The position numbers and the translations under genes are program-made. A stretch of DNA of 64,000 nt from SSF26 sp037443945 (GTDB taxonomy: Bacteria > Chloroflexota > Anaerolineae > J102), in assembly GCA_037443945.1 (NCBI GenBank), contig JBBINH010000009.1, positions 32,215 through 96,214 on the forward strand, in the 5' to 3' direction. The notes beneath the pieces are model-generated. The model made no database searches and was not told the origin of the DNA. It saw only the letters and a list, made by a program, of their open reading frames with translations. Shown piece after piece: positions 1 to 9,252 of this stretch (position 1 is its first letter; every line of letters begins with the position of its first letter).

Positions 1-1
1 T

Positions 2-1753
2 TATCCCGCAGCACCCGAACTGGCCGCGCTGATGGCCGAGACGGCGTTGCGGGCCGATGCCGTCCAGCGCTGGAGCACCAAGGTCAAAGGCCGCCGTCTG
101 CGCATTCCCCGGCGTCGTTTGATCAAGCTCCTGCTCTTGCTGGCCGGCATCTGGGGTATTCTCTACGGTCTGGTCTTGTTCGGCGAACAGGTGCTGGTGC
201 CCATTCAGCGTCGCCAAGCCCTGCTGAAGACCGAACAGGCGATCTTCGCCAAAGCGCAGGAAGCCCTGGAAGCCGGTCGTTATCAGGAGGCCATCCTCGA
301 ATTCGGCCACGTGCTGGAGTTGAACCCCGACAATGCCCTGGCCCGACAACGCCTGCACCAGGCGCAACAGGCTCTGGCCCTGGCCGCCGAGTACGAGCAA
401 GCCGTGTCCGTCATGGAGTCCGGCGACCACGAGACGGCCCGCTGGTTGCTCCGTCGCATCGAGGCCAAAGCCCCCGGTTATGCCGATGTGGCCCAACGCC
501 TGCGGGCCCTGGATCATCAAAAAGCGATCGCCGCGCTCTTTGCCCTGGCCGAAACGGCGTATCAACAGGGCCGTTGGGAGGAGGCCATCACCCGTTACGA
601 GGAGCTGCAACGGCTCGATAGCACTTATGAGGCCGAGACCGTAGGAGAACGGCTCTTCACGGCTTATGCCGCGGCCGCCCGGGCCATTCTCGACCGCCAC
701 GCCGAGCCCACCGAGGAGTTGGAACGGGCCGAGCGCTATCTGCAAAAGGCCCTGGTCTGGCAAAAGGCGCGGCCCCACACTCCCGCAGTCGGTTTCGATG
801 TGGCCGAAGAGTTGGACCTCTTGCAGACCTATCTGCAAGGCTATCGGGCACTGAGCGCAGACGATACGGCCGCAGCCGTGGCCGCGTTGGAACAGGTCTA
901 TACCAAACGGCCTGACTATCTCGGCAGACGGGTGGCCGCGCAGTTGTACAACCTTTACCTCCAGCAGGGCGATCGGGCCGTGCGCGAGGGGGCCCGTGAA
1001 CAGGGAATTGACTATTACATCCGGGCCGGACGGCTGTCTGTGCCCGATACGACGGAGGCGGCTTTGCGTCTGGAAGGGATGGCGCCCTATCTGACGCCCA
1101 CCCCTACCCCCACGCCGACCCCGACGCCCACGGCCACCCCGGCACCCACCGCCACGCCGTTACCGCCGCCGCCCCTGGAATACTTCCGAGGATGGATCGC
1201 CTTCCTCAGCGATCGCGACGGTGTCGAGGGCGTCTACGTCATGCGCGTAGACGGTTCGCGTGTGCGCAGGTTGGCCGACAGCGAACGTCCCAAACTGGAG
1301 GCCCTGCGGCGTCGCGAGGCCTATTCGCCCGATGGCACCACCTATGTCGTGGCCCAGGCGGATGAAAACGACAAAACACGCGTCCATCTGTACAAAGTGC
1401 GCACCGATCTGCCGGCAAACTGGCAGCGTGTTTTCCGCTTGACCGATCACCCCGGTCAGAGCTATGACCCCGTCTGGTCGCCCGATAACCAGCGCATAGC
1501 CTATGTGTCCAATCATAGCGGTAATGATGAGATTTGGACGGTAACCGTTAATGGAAGCGAATTCGCACAACTTACCAAAAATAGCTGGGAATGGGACAAA
1601 CATCCCAGTTGGTCACCTGATGGTCGTCAAATTGTGTTTTATTCCAATCGCACCGGCAATTTGCAGATATGGATTATGAATGCCGATGGTTCCGAACAGA
1701 GGAATATCAGTAATAACAAGTATAATGATTGGGATCCGATATGGTTAAAATAA
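2..1753 (+). CDS. TPR and TolB-like beta-propeller membrane protein (probably 5'-partial)
   Basis: Membrane-anchored protein of unknown specific role. From the first ATG at 32 there is a basic cytoplasmic stretch and one transmembrane helix (about residues 31-52). Helical TPR repeats follow (about 65-330), then a Thr-Pro dipeptide linker (about 353-375) and a C-terminal PD40/TolB-type beta-propeller with repeated 'WSPDG' and 'IWIMNADG' style blades. The frame is open from base 2 to the ATG at 32 and no ribosome binding site precedes that ATG, so the gene probably begins upstream of the window. The last roughly 260 bases are clearly more AT-rich than the rest. The architecture suggests an extracytoplasmic scaffold, but the function is not known. 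Confidence 0.75.
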   Translation, partial: YPAAPELAALMAETALRADAVQRWSTKVKGRRLRIPRRRLIKLLLLLAGIWGILYGLVLFGEQVLVPIQRRQALLKTEQAIFAKAQEALEAGRYQEAILEFGHVLELNPDNALARQRLHQAQQALALAAEYEQAVSVMESGDHETARWLLRRIEAKAPGYADVAQRLRALDHQKAIAALFALAETAYQQGRWEEAITRYEELQRLDSTYEAETVGERLFTAYAAAARAILDRHAEPTEELERAERYLQKALVWQKARPHTPAVGFDVAEELDLLQTYLQGYRALSADDTAAAVAALEQVYTKRPDYLGRRVAAQLYNLYLQQGDRAVREGAREQGIDYYIRAGRLSVPDTTEAALRLEGMAPYLTPTPTPTPTPTPTATPAPTATPLPPPPLEYFRGWIAFLSDRDGVEGVYVMRVDGSRVRRLADSERPKLEALRRREAYSPDGTTYVVAQADENDKTRVHLYKVRTDLPANWQRVFRLTDHPGQSYDPVWSPDNQRIAYVSNHSGNDEIWTVTVNGSEFAQLTKNSWEWDKHPSWSPDGRQIVFYSNRTGNLQIWIMNADGSEQRNISNNKYNDWDPIWLK

Positions 1754-1850
1754 TCGATATTTCAATTGATTTGTCGAAATTTAGGATAAATCGGTTGTAG
1801 TATCCCGGTCGGGCATAGGCTCCCGAACCGGGAGCTTGCGAGGCTCGTCT

Positions 1851-3305
1851 ATGGCTCTTTTCCGCAATCGTCCTTCTGTCCCCGAACCAGCGACAACCCC
1901 ACCACGGCCGCGCGCCACACCTGCCTCGGTCCCACCTGCGCCGGTGCCGGCGGCTCCACCACTCTCGCAATCCTTGACATGCATCGGCGAGGAGTCGGAC
2001 GGCCATGGCTATACGTTGCCGCCGGAGTTCCCCCAGATTCGGGAGGAAGTCCAGCGTTATCTCATCAACGAGGTCAAATCGCTCAATAACGGCCGAGAGC
2101 GGGCGGCCGAGATCCGGCGTCTGGTCGAACCGGTCTATGCCAATGCTCTGGCCAAGGCCAATCTCATCCTGAGTCGGGCCGAGCGTGAGAAGCTGCTCGA
2201 TATGATCCTGGCCGATATTCTCGGCTATGGCCCGATCCAGCCCCTGCTCGATCGGGACGATATCACGGAAGTGATGGTCAACGGGCCTTACCAGGTCTAT
2301 GTAGAGCGCAACGGCAAATTGTGCCTGACCGATGTCAAGTTCATCGACGATAAGCACGTGATGTACATCATCGAGCGCATTGTGGCCCCGCTGGGCCGAC
2401 GGATCGATGAGGCTTCGCCCATGGTGGATGGCCGTCTGCCCGACGGTTCCCGCGTCAACGCCATCATTCCGCCCCTGTCGCTCAACGGACCCGTCCTGAC
2501 CATCCGCAAGTTTCGTCGTGAGCCGTTCACCATCAACGATCTGATCCGCTTCGGCACTCTGACGCCGGAAGTCGCCCAATTTCTGGAGGCGGCGGTGGTG
2601 GCGCGGCTCAACATCATCGTCAGCGGCGGCACGGGTTCGGGCAAGACGACGCTGCTCAATGTGCTTTCGAGTTTCATTCCGGCCAACGAACGGGTGATTA
2701 CCATCGAAGACGCGGCCGAGCTGCAACTCAGGCAACCCCATGTGGTGCGGCTGGAGAAACGGCCGCCGAATATCGAAGGCAAAGGCGGCGTGAGTATCCG
2801 CGATCTGGTGATCAACAGCCTGCGCATGCGGCCCGACCGCATCGTCGTGGGCGAGGTGCGCGGGGGCGAGGCCCTGGACATGCTCCAGGCCATGAATACC
2901 GGTCACGATGGTTCGCTGACCACGGTGCACTCGAACAGCCCTCGCGATACCCTCAGCCGTATCGAGACCATGGTACTGATGGCCGGTTTTGACATGCCCG
3001 TCCGCGCCATCCGCCAGCAGATCGCCTCGGCCATTGACCTCATCGTCCATGTCGAACGCATGCGCGACGGCGTCCGCCGTATCGTCCAGATCGCCGAGAT
3101 TACGGGCATGGAAGGCGACATGATCGTGATGCAGGATATTTTCGTGTTCAAGCAAGAAGGTTTCGACGAGACCGGCCGCATTCGCGGCCAGATCCAGCCG
3201 ACCGGACTACGGCCGCGGGTCAGCGATGAGATCGAACGCGTGGGGATCGTGCTACCGCCCAACATTTTCGGCCAGGAACGCTTTGCTCCGGCCTGGAGGA
3301 GGTGA
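1851..3305 (+). CDS. cpaF: CpaF/TadA-family secretion ATPase
   Basis: Hexameric type II/IV secretion ATPase of the CpaF family, which powers assembly of Flp/tight-adherence pili or related surface systems at the inner membrane. A Walker A motif GGTGSGKTT lies mid-protein, followed by Asp/His box regions and the 'MRPDRIVVGEVRGGEA' Walker B region. The N-terminus is a Pro/Ala-rich low-complexity segment. I chose the ATG at 1851 (484 aa), which has a purine-rich GCGAGG about 8 nt upstream. A TTG at 1836 would add five residues. No tadB/tadC pilus genes follow. The next gene is a DUF192 protein 6 nt downstream, so the ATPase is separated from its usual partners within this window. Confidence 0.9.
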   Translation: MALFRNRPSVPEPATTPPRPRATPASVPPAPVPAAPPLSQSLTCIGEESDGHGYTLPPEFPQIREEVQRYLINEVKSLNNGRERAAEIRRLVEPVYANALAKANLILSRAEREKLLDMILADILGYGPIQPLLDRDDITEVMVNGPYQVYVERNGKLCLTDVKFIDDKHVMYIIERIVAPLGRRIDEASPMVDGRLPDGSRVNAIIPPLSLNGPVLTIRKFRREPFTINDLIRFGTLTPEVAQFLEAAVVARLNIIVSGGTGSGKTTLLNVLSSFIPANERVITIEDAAELQLRQPHVVRLEKRPPNIEGKGGVSIRDLVINSLRMRPDRIVVGEVRGGEALDMLQAMNTGHDGSLTTVHSNSPRDTLSRIETMVLMAGFDMPVRAIRQQIASAIDLIVHVERMRDGVRRIVQIAEITGMEGDMIVMQDIFVFKQEGFDETGRIRGQIQPTGLRPRVSDEIERVGIVLPPNIFGQERFAPAWRR

Positions 3306-3311
3306 TCGGCC

Positions 3312-3698
3312 ATGCCAGTCTTTTATGCCCTCCCTATCGTGGGTATCCGCAACAGGACGACCAATCTCATGTTGGCCACACGAGCGCGGATCGCCCGGGA
3401 TTTCTGGTCGCGGCTGAAGGGGCTTATCGGCACCAAGAAGCTCGACGACGGCGAAGGGCTGGTGATCATGCCCTGTCGAGGCATCCACACGATGTTCATG
3501 GGCTTTCCCATCGATGTGATTTATGTCGACGCCGAACATCGTATCGTGGACATGGAGCTCGGCCTGCCACCCTGGAGACTGAGTTTTGTCCGCCCTCATG
3601 CCCGTTACGTCGTTGAATTGCCGGCCGGAACCGTGGTCAACACCGGGACGGCCGTCGGTGATCAACTGAGCCTGGAAAATCACATGGGGGTCAAATAA
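3312..3698 (+). CDS. DUF192 family protein
   Basis: Small protein (128 aa) of the DUF192 family. It has the typical core: an Arg-rich start, 'GLIGTKKLDDGEGLVI', the 'CRGIHTMFMGFPIDVIYVD' segment and a C-terminal 'VVELPAGTV' strand. Members are small beta-rich proteins, often exported, with no settled biochemical function. This one has no obvious signal peptide. The gene starts 6 nt after the cpaF stop, with a GGAGGAGGTG ribosome binding site inside the end of cpaF, so the two are almost certainly co-transcribed. DUF192 genes beside CpaF ATPases suggest a role at the cell surface, which is inference. Confidence 0.88.
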   Translation: MPVFYALPIVGIRNRTTNLMLATRARIARDFWSRLKGLIGTKKLDDGEGLVIMPCRGIHTMFMGFPIDVIYVDAEHRIVDMELGLPPWRLSFVRPHARYVVELPAGTVVNTGTAVGDQLSLENHMGVK

Positions 3699-3806
3699 GA
3701 CCTTATCGGCCCGGTAGGCAACCGAAGCCGTCGGAGGGGCCAACTTTGGTTGCTATCTTGCCAGGGGCGGTGCTTTTTTGCTACAGTTCGGGGGCTAAGT
3801 AGCGGC

Positions 3807-3821
3807 GGTTGTCTGACAACC
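3807..3821. promoter_or_regulatory. 15-bp perfect palindrome upstream of the alcohol dehydrogenase
   Basis: GGTTGTC-T-GACAACC is a perfect inverted repeat centred about 44 bp upstream of the dehydrogenase start codon. It has the size and symmetry of an operator. No T-tract follows directly, so it is less likely to be a terminator. The binding protein is unknown. Confidence 0.4.
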
Positions 3822-3857
3822 CTTGGTTGATGCGGTTGTTTTTGTTCTTTCTCAGCC

Positions 3858-5069
3858 ATGATGCGCACGATTTACGTTGACAAACACATCCCGAAAATGT
3901 TGGCCGTGAAGGCCCTCAAACCCGTGTGGGGTAATGTCGTTTATGCGCCGCTGTCGCCGGTGCGTTTTGCCGAGATCCCCGACCCCCCTCTGCCGGGCCC
4001 GCGCTGGTTGCGGGTGCGTAATCGCGTCTGCGGCATCTGCGCCAGCGACCTGTCGCTGTTGCACGTGGAGGCCGATCCGCAGATCGGGCCGGCGGCGCTG
4101 CCGGGCAATCAGCGGTTCTATCTGGGCCATGAGGTGGTGAGCATCGTTACCGAAGTCGAGCCGGGCGTGACCCGTTTCAAGCCCGGCGATCGGGTGATCA
4201 TGCAGGCCCGCTTCCAGGGCGCCCATTGCCGTAATCAAGAGATCGAACCCCTCTGTCGGCATTGCGCCCAGGGCAATTACATTTTGTGCGAAAACGCTTC
4301 GCGGGGGATCGGCCCGCGCGGGGTGGGTGGCGGTTGGGGCGACGGCTACACGGCGCACGAGACCGAGTTGTACCCCGTGCCCGACGATTTGAGCGATGAC
4401 CAGGCCGCCATGGTCGAACCGTTGGCCGTAGGCGTGCGCACGGCCTTGCGCCGGCTGCCGCAGGCGGGTGAAAAAGCCCTGGTGGTGGGTTGTGGCATCG
4501 TCGGGCTCAACGTGATTCAGGCCCTGCGGGCCCTGGCGCCCGACTGCCATATCACCGCTTTGGCCCGTTACGGCCATCAACAGCGCATGGCGCGGCGCCT
4601 GGGAGCCGATGCGATCATCGGCGATGAGGATCCCTACCAGGCCGTGGCCCGGATCACCGGGGCCCGCCTTTACGAGGGCATGCTGGGAACGCGGATGCTG
4701 TTAGGCGGTTTTGATGTCGTCTTCGATTGTGTGGGCACGGCGGCCACCCTGCAGGATAGCCTGCGCTGGGCGCGGGCGGGGGGCACGGTGGTGCTGGCCG
4801 GGGTCAAGCTCAAACCGCTTTCGCTCGACCTGACGCCGGTCTGGTATCAGGAGGTGAACCTGATCGGTGTCAATTCCCACGGCCGCGAGCAGTGGAACGG
4901 CCGCCAATGGGAGACGTTCGATCTCGTCATCGAGCTTCTGCGCCAGGGCAAGTTGACCATTGACGGTTTGATCACCCATCGTTTTCCGCTGGAAAAATGG
5001 CGTGAAGCGATTGCTACAGCCGAAAATAAACGAACCGGCGCGATTAAGGTAGTTTTTGATTATCAATGA
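3858..5069 (+). CDS. Zinc-dependent medium-chain alcohol/polyol dehydrogenase
   Basis: Cytosolic NAD(P)-dependent oxidoreductase of the medium-chain dehydrogenase family (403 aa). The catalytic-zinc Cys lies in 'CGICASDLSLL' and the following 'GHE'. A structural-zinc cluster is visible as Cys residues in 'CRHCAQGNYILC'. The Rossmann motif appears as 'VVGCGIVGLNVIQ'. The spacing between catalytic and structural regions is larger than in typical alcohol dehydrogenases because of an insertion ('QARFQGAHCRNQEIEP'), as in glucose/threonine dehydrogenase relatives. The substrate cannot be told. Several Met codons lie near the start (3858, 3861, 3897), and the ATG at 3897 is a plausible alternative. 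Confidence 0.85.
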   Translation: MMRTIYVDKHIPKMLAVKALKPVWGNVVYAPLSPVRFAEIPDPPLPGPRWLRVRNRVCGICASDLSLLHVEADPQIGPAALPGNQRFYLGHEVVSIVTEVEPGVTRFKPGDRVIMQARFQGAHCRNQEIEPLCRHCAQGNYILCENASRGIGPRGVGGGWGDGYTAHETELYPVPDDLSDDQAAMVEPLAVGVRTALRRLPQAGEKALVVGCGIVGLNVIQALRALAPDCHITALARYGHQQRMARRLGADAIIGDEDPYQAVARITGARLYEGMLGTRMLLGGFDVVFDCVGTAATLQDSLRWARAGGTVVLAGVKLKPLSLDLTPVWYQEVNLIGVNSHGREQWNGRQWETFDLVIELLRQGKLTIDGLITHRFPLEKWREAIATAENKRTGAIKVVFDYQ

Positions 5070-5120
5070 TTTTTGAGCAAAAAGAGTGGCAATAATCAAC
5101 AAATCATCCTTTTCTGCCTT

Positions 5121-5984
5121 ATGATTCTGATCACCGGTGCGGCGGGAAAGACAGGGCGGGCCGTGATCCGGGCCCTGGTGGCACGAGGACGGGAAGTAGC
5201 GGCGTTGGTGCGGCGTCGCGAGCAGGTTCCTGTGGTCGAGGCCTTGGGCGCAACCCGGATCGTGGTCGGCGATCTGCAGGACGAGGCGGCTTTGGGGCAG
5301 GCCTTGCAGGGAGTGCGCGCCGTCTATCACATCCCGCCCAATATGCATCCGGAGGAGCTTGCCATCGGCCAAAGGCTGTTGCGCATGGCCCGGTCGGTAG
5401 GGGTAGAGCGCTTTGTGTATCACTCGGTGTTGCATCCGCAGACGGAAAAGATGCCCCATCATTGGCAGAAATTGCGGGTAGAAGAGGCGTTGTTCGAAGC
5501 GGGGCTTGACTTTACCATTCTGCAACCGGCGGTTTATATGGAAAACTGGCTGGCCCAGCGGGATGCCATCCGGCAGGGGCGTTATGCCGTTCCCTACGCC
5601 GCCGAGACGCGATTGAGCCTGGTGGCGCTGGCCGATGTTGCCGACGCGGCGGCGACGGTGCTGTGCGCAGAAGACCATGCGGGTGCCACCTATGAGCTGG
5701 TGGGGACGCCACCGTTGAGCCAGCACGAGGTGGCAGGCGTTTTCACGGCCGTGTTGGGCTATCCCGTGAAGGTCGAGGTGGTGCCGCGAGCGGTATGGCG
5801 CGAGTGGGCGGTAACGGCGGGGTTGTCGGCGTACGCGGTGGAGACGTTGCTGGCCATGTTCGCCTATTACGAGGCGTTCGGGTTGGTGGGGAATCCCCAT
5901 GTGCTGCGCTGGCTTGTGGGCCGTGAGCCGATGACGCCGGCGGCATTCGTGCAGGCGCATTGGGGCGCAGGCTCGACACCCTAA
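5121..5984 (+). CDS. NmrA-like NAD(P)-binding reductase (SDR_a5 type)
   Basis: Atypical short-chain dehydrogenase (287 aa from the ATG at 5121). The N-terminal 'ILITGAAGKTGRAV' is the glycine-rich dinucleotide motif of the NmrA/NAD(P)H:quinone-type family. 'VYHSVLHPQ' and 'LQPAVYMENWL' match the middle of that family. These proteins act as NAD(P)H sensors or quinone reductases, and the role here is not known. The open frame extends back to a TTG at 5073, but the ATG places the Rossmann strand directly at the N-terminus as usual. It follows the alcohol dehydrogenase by 51 nt and may be co-transcribed. Confidence 0.85.
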   Translation: MILITGAAGKTGRAVIRALVARGREVAALVRRREQVPVVEALGATRIVVGDLQDEAALGQALQGVRAVYHIPPNMHPEELAIGQRLLRMARSVGVERFVYHSVLHPQTEKMPHHWQKLRVEEALFEAGLDFTILQPAVYMENWLAQRDAIRQGRYAVPYAAETRLSLVALADVADAAATVLCAEDHAGATYELVGTPPLSQHEVAGVFTAVLGYPVKVEVVPRAVWREWAVTAGLSAYAVETLLAMFAYYEAFGLVGNPHVLRWLVGREPMTPAAFVQAHWGAGSTP

Positions 5985-6392
5985 AGGTCCGGGCCGAGAC
6001 GGCGGCCGTAGCCCACGACGAGGCCCGGCGCCCGGACCGGTTGGTCGTGTGGCCACGCCGGAGCGGGTGGCGCTGTCCGGCTGTGGGCCGTCCGGTAGCG
6101 TTTCGTAAGGCGGTTTTGTCCTCGCAAGCGAGGGCCGCCATGCCCTGGCCGCTCCTGTGGCCGAACTACCCCCGCCGCGACCGGGCAACGATCGGATGCG
6201 AACCTGCGCGAGATCATACCCATTTCCGCGGTTATTGGTTATAATCAGCCTGTCAATTCCGAGGCATCAAAGGCGATGCAGGACAGAATGGTATTCCGGC
6301 CTGTTTGTCACTTTGGGATAATCACGGCTTTCGTTGTGCACCATGCCCGTGTCGGCGGGCCGGATCGTTTTCGTATGGAGGTCGTTTGAGCG
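5985..6392. other. 408-bp intergenic region
   Basis: No convincing gene. A 9-bp inverted repeat (5986-5994 with 6030-6038, GGTCCGGGC/GCCCGGACC) begins just after the reductase stop. A smaller hairpin CCTCGC-AA-GCGAGG lies near 6120. A TATAAT hexamer is at 6240-6245 without a clear -35 box, and could be the promoter of the downstream oxidoreductase operon. Confidence 0.4.
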
Positions 6393-6653
6393 ATGGGAGC
6401 CAAAGGTACCGTTGTGATCGACCGCAATCGCTGTAAGGGATGCGAACTGTGCGTTTACCATTGCCCGCAACATGTCCTCAAGCTCGATGAAACCTACAAT
6501 GCGCGCGGGTATCGTCCTGTGATTCTCGATGAAGAGGCGGGCCAGTGCACCGGCTGCGCCGTGTGCGCCGTCGTCTGCCCGGATGTGGTTTTCACGGTGT
6601 ATCGTTTTCCCCAACCCGTCCGCACGACGGCCGTGCGGGCCGTTGTCAACTGA
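6393..6653 (+). CDS. 2-oxoacid:ferredoxin oxidoreductase, ferredoxin (delta) subunit
   Basis: Two-cluster ferredoxin (86 aa) carrying two [4Fe-4S] motifs, 'CKGCELCVYHCP' and 'CTGCAVCAVVCP'. It is the first gene of a four-gene operon (delta, alpha, beta, gamma) and is expected to carry electrons from the thiamine-pyrophosphate subunit to soluble ferredoxin. The downstream alpha gene begins 13 nt after the stop. A purine-rich ATGGAGG lies upstream of the ATG. Spacing and domain content are standard for VorDBAC/KorDABC operons. Confidence 0.92.
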   Translation: MGAKGTVVIDRNRCKGCELCVYHCPQHVLKLDETYNARGYRPVILDEEAGQCTGCAVCAVVCPDVVFTVYRFPQPVRTTAVRAVVN

Positions 6654-6666
6654 GGAGAGGCAGACT

Positions 6667-7764
6667 ATGGCCAAGACGCTGTGGAAAGGCAACGAAGCTC
6701 TGGCCGAGGCGGCTCTGCGGGCCGGGGTTCGGGTCTTTTTCGGCTATCCGATTACCCCCCAGACCGAACTGCTCGAGTACATGGCCCGGCGTATGCCCGA
6801 ACTGGGCCGTGTCTTTCTACAGGCCGAGAGCGAGCTGGCGGCCATCAACATGCTCTACGGCGCTGCCTGCACGGGCACACCGGCTATGACGTCTTCCTCG
6901 TCGCCCGGCATCAGCTTGATGCAGGAGGGGCTGAGCTATATCGCCGCCAGCGAGGTTCCGGCCGTTATCGTCGATATCATGCGTGGGGGGCCGGGCCTGG
7001 GCAATATCCAACCCAGCCAGGGCGATTATTTCCAGGTGGTTAAGTCGGCCGGTCATGGCGACTATCACGCCATTGTCCTGGCCCCGGCCACGGTGCAGGA
7101 GGCCGTGGATCTCATGTACATCAGCTTCGATCTGGCCTTCAAATACCGTCATATCGTCATCCTCTTGGGCGATGGCACCCTGGGTCAGATGATGGAACCT
7201 GTGGTCATGCCGCCCTTCAAGGAGGTCAACGGCGGGGAGACGCCGGCATGGGCCACAACCGGCGCCGCCGGCCGGCCGCATCGGGTGATCACATCCCTTT
7301 ATCTCAGCGCCGAGCGTCTGGAGGCGCTCAACTTGCGCCTGCAAGAGAAGCTGGCGCAGATCAAAGCCAACGAAGTCCGTTATGCCACTTATCTGGTCGA
7401 CGATGCCGATTATCTGTTGGTAGCGTTCGGCACCGTCGGCCGCATTGCCCAATCGGCGGTGCGGCAGGCACGGGCGATGGGTATCAAGGCCGGGCTGTTT
7501 CGTCCGATTACCTTATGGCCTTTCCCGGAGCGCGAACTGGAAGCGTTGAGCGCACGTGTCCAGGGTGTGTTGGTGGTGGAGATGAATGCCGGTCAGATGC
7601 TGGAGGATGTCCAGCGCGTGGTCAAAGACCGTGTGCCTGTGCATTTCCTGGGCCGCATGGGCGGCGTCATCCCCTTGCCCGACGATATCCTGCCAGCCCT
7701 GCATACCCTGGTCGGCCTGGTACGCAGTCGTAACGGACATCGTGCCCGACCGGTGACCGCCTGA
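6667..7764 (+). CDS. vorB: 2-oxoacid:ferredoxin oxidoreductase alpha subunit (VorB-type)
   Basis: Alpha subunit (365 aa) of a 2-oxoacid:ferredoxin oxidoreductase, which decarboxylates branched-chain 2-oxoacids or 2-oxoglutarate to the acyl-CoA while reducing ferredoxin. The 'GYPITPQTELLEYM', 'MTSSSSPGISLMQEGLSY', 'MRGGPGLGNIQPSQGDYFQ' and 'DGTLGQMMEPV' motifs match the 2-ketoisovalerate (VorB) class closely. I chose the ATG at 6667, preceded by GAGGAGAGG. A longer in-frame extension overlaps the ferredoxin gene and is not needed. Substrate specificity (ketoisovalerate versus oxoglutarate) is not certain from sequence alone. Confidence 0.93.
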   Translation: MAKTLWKGNEALAEAALRAGVRVFFGYPITPQTELLEYMARRMPELGRVFLQAESELAAINMLYGAACTGTPAMTSSSSPGISLMQEGLSYIAASEVPAVIVDIMRGGPGLGNIQPSQGDYFQVVKSAGHGDYHAIVLAPATVQEAVDLMYISFDLAFKYRHIVILLGDGTLGQMMEPVVMPPFKEVNGGETPAWATTGAAGRPHRVITSLYLSAERLEALNLRLQEKLAQIKANEVRYATYLVDDADYLLVAFGTVGRIAQSAVRQARAMGIKAGLFRPITLWPFPERELEALSARVQGVLVVEMNAGQMLEDVQRVVKDRVPVHFLGRMGGVIPLPDDILPALHTLVGLVRSRNGHRARPVTA

Positions 7765-7789
7765 TTCCAACTGTGAGGAGCGCATCACG

Positions 7790-8608
7790 ATGGCTATTGC
7801 CGAACTGACCTCATCGCAACCGATAGCTTCGGCCGTCATCCCTCCGGCCGCCATGCAGGTTGTCTATAAGCGGCCTGAGGCGCTGAGCGAAGCCTATACC
7901 CACTATTGCCCCGGTTGCACCCATGGCATCATCCATCGGCTCATCGCCGAAGTGATCGATGAGCTGGGCATTCGCGAACGGACCATCGCCGTAGCACCGG
8001 TAGGATGTGCCGTTCTGGCCTACGAATACTTTACCGTGGATGCGGTCGAAGCGGCCCACGGCCGTGCGCCGGCCATGGCGACGGGCATCAAACGGGCCCT
8101 ACCCGACCGTATTGTCTTCACCTATCAGGGTGATGGCGATCTGGCCTCCATCGGCACGAATGAGATCATCCATGCCTGTGCTCGTGGGGAGCTGCTCACG
8201 GTCATCTTCGTCAACAACAGCCTATATGGCATGACCGGCGGCCAGATGGCGCCGACGACCCTGCCCGGCCAGGTGACGACCTCTTCGCCCTACGGCCGCG
8301 ACATCCGCCAGCAGGGTTGGCCGCTTCACATCACCGAGATGCTGGCCATGATGCCGGGGGTGGCTTATGCCGTGCGGCGTTCGACCCATTCGCCAGCCGA
8401 GATCCGCAAGGCCAAAAAGGCCATCGAGCTGGCCTTTCGTGCCCAGATCGAAGGCCTGGGACTGGGCATCGTCGAGCTGCTCAGCAGTTGTCCGACCAAC
8501 TGGGGCCTCAACCCGCTGGAGGCGCTGGCTTTCATCCGCGACAAGATGGTGCCCGTCTATCCGCCCGGTGATTTCAAGGTCCATCAGGCCCTGACCGCAC
8601 GGTCCTAG
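7790..8608 (+). CDS. 2-oxoacid:ferredoxin oxidoreductase beta subunit (TPP-binding)
   Basis: Thiamine pyrophosphate-binding beta subunit (272 aa). 'YCPGCTHGIIHRLIAEV' and the 'YQGDGDLASIG...VNNSLYGMTGGQMAPTT' region form the TPP/Mg2+ site of the family. The protein is the usual length and sits between the alpha and gamma genes. It catalyses decarboxylation and transfer of electrons to the ferredoxin subunit encoded at the start of the operon. Confidence 0.93.
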   Translation: MAIAELTSSQPIASAVIPPAAMQVVYKRPEALSEAYTHYCPGCTHGIIHRLIAEVIDELGIRERTIAVAPVGCAVLAYEYFTVDAVEAAHGRAPAMATGIKRALPDRIVFTYQGDGDLASIGTNEIIHACARGELLTVIFVNNSLYGMTGGQMAPTTLPGQVTTSSPYGRDIRQQGWPLHITEMLAMMPGVAYAVRRSTHSPAEIRKAKKAIELAFRAQIEGLGLGIVELLSSCPTNWGLNPLEALAFIRDKMVPVYPPGDFKVHQALTARS

Positions 8609-8632
8609 TTCGCGCCGGAAACGGAGGCATGT

Positions 8633-9205
8633 ATGGAAAGATCGGTCATTCTCGCCGGTTTTGGTGGTCAGGGTGTGCTTTTCGCCGGGCAATTGTTGGC
8701 CTATGCGGCTGCCGACGAGGGCCTGCATGTCACCTGGATCCCCTCCTATGGTCCGGAGATGCGCGGAGGCACGGCCAACTGTACGGTCGTGGTGGGCGAC
8801 GAGCCTATCGGCTCGCCGTTGGTGCGCAATCCCGATATCGTCGTGGTCATGAACCTGCCCTCGGCCGATAAGTACGAACCGCTGGTGCGGTCCGGCGGTC
8901 TGCTGGTGGTGAACGGTTCGCTGGTCAAGCGCCCGGTGCAACGTCATGACATCGATGTCGTCGTCATTCCGGCCAATGACATCGCCGAGAGCCTGGGTTC
9001 GGTCAAGCTGGCGAATGTGGTCATGCTGGGTGCGCTGATCGGCGCTACCGGTCTGTTGCCCCTGGCGGCCATCGCGCGGGCTTTGGCCGAGCATCTGCCG
9101 GAGCGACACCGCCATCTGTTGGCAGCCAACGGGGAGGCTCTGCGGCAGGGCGCCGATTTTGCCACACGCATGTGGGCGACGCCCGCGTCGGTTGGTCCCT
9201 CCTGA
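8633..9205 (+). CDS. 2-oxoacid:ferredoxin oxidoreductase gamma subunit
   Basis: Gamma subunit (190 aa) with the typical N-terminus 'VILAGFGGQGVLFAGQLLAYAA' and 'SYGPEMRGGTANCTVV', which form the CoA-binding/structural domain of the complex. It is the last gene of the operon. It converges on the thiol peroxidase gene, with a hairpin between them. An overlapping ATG at 8629 is in another frame. The ATG at 8633 follows ACGGAGG. Confidence 0.93.
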   Translation: MERSVILAGFGGQGVLFAGQLLAYAAADEGLHVTWIPSYGPEMRGGTANCTVVVGDEPIGSPLVRNPDIVVVMNLPSADKYEPLVRSGGLLVVNGSLVKRPVQRHDIDVVVIPANDIAESLGSVKLANVVMLGALIGATGLLPLAAIARALAEHLPERHRHLLAANGEALRQGADFATRMWATPASVGPS

Positions 9206-9252
9206 GCGCGGCGCCGGGAACGGCCCGGCGGCGCGCAATTCCTCCTAAAAAG

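Noticed and set aside
1707..3155. 482-aa open frame antisense to cpaF
   Set aside because: It is a mirror of a well-conserved ATPase gene. The translation has no family features, is His/Asp-rich in the way of antisense GC-rich frames, and no ribosome binding site fits.
4701..6188. 495-aa minus-strand open frame over the dehydrogenase and NmrA genes
   Set aside because: It spans two real plus-strand genes and their gap. The composition is that of a shadow frame.
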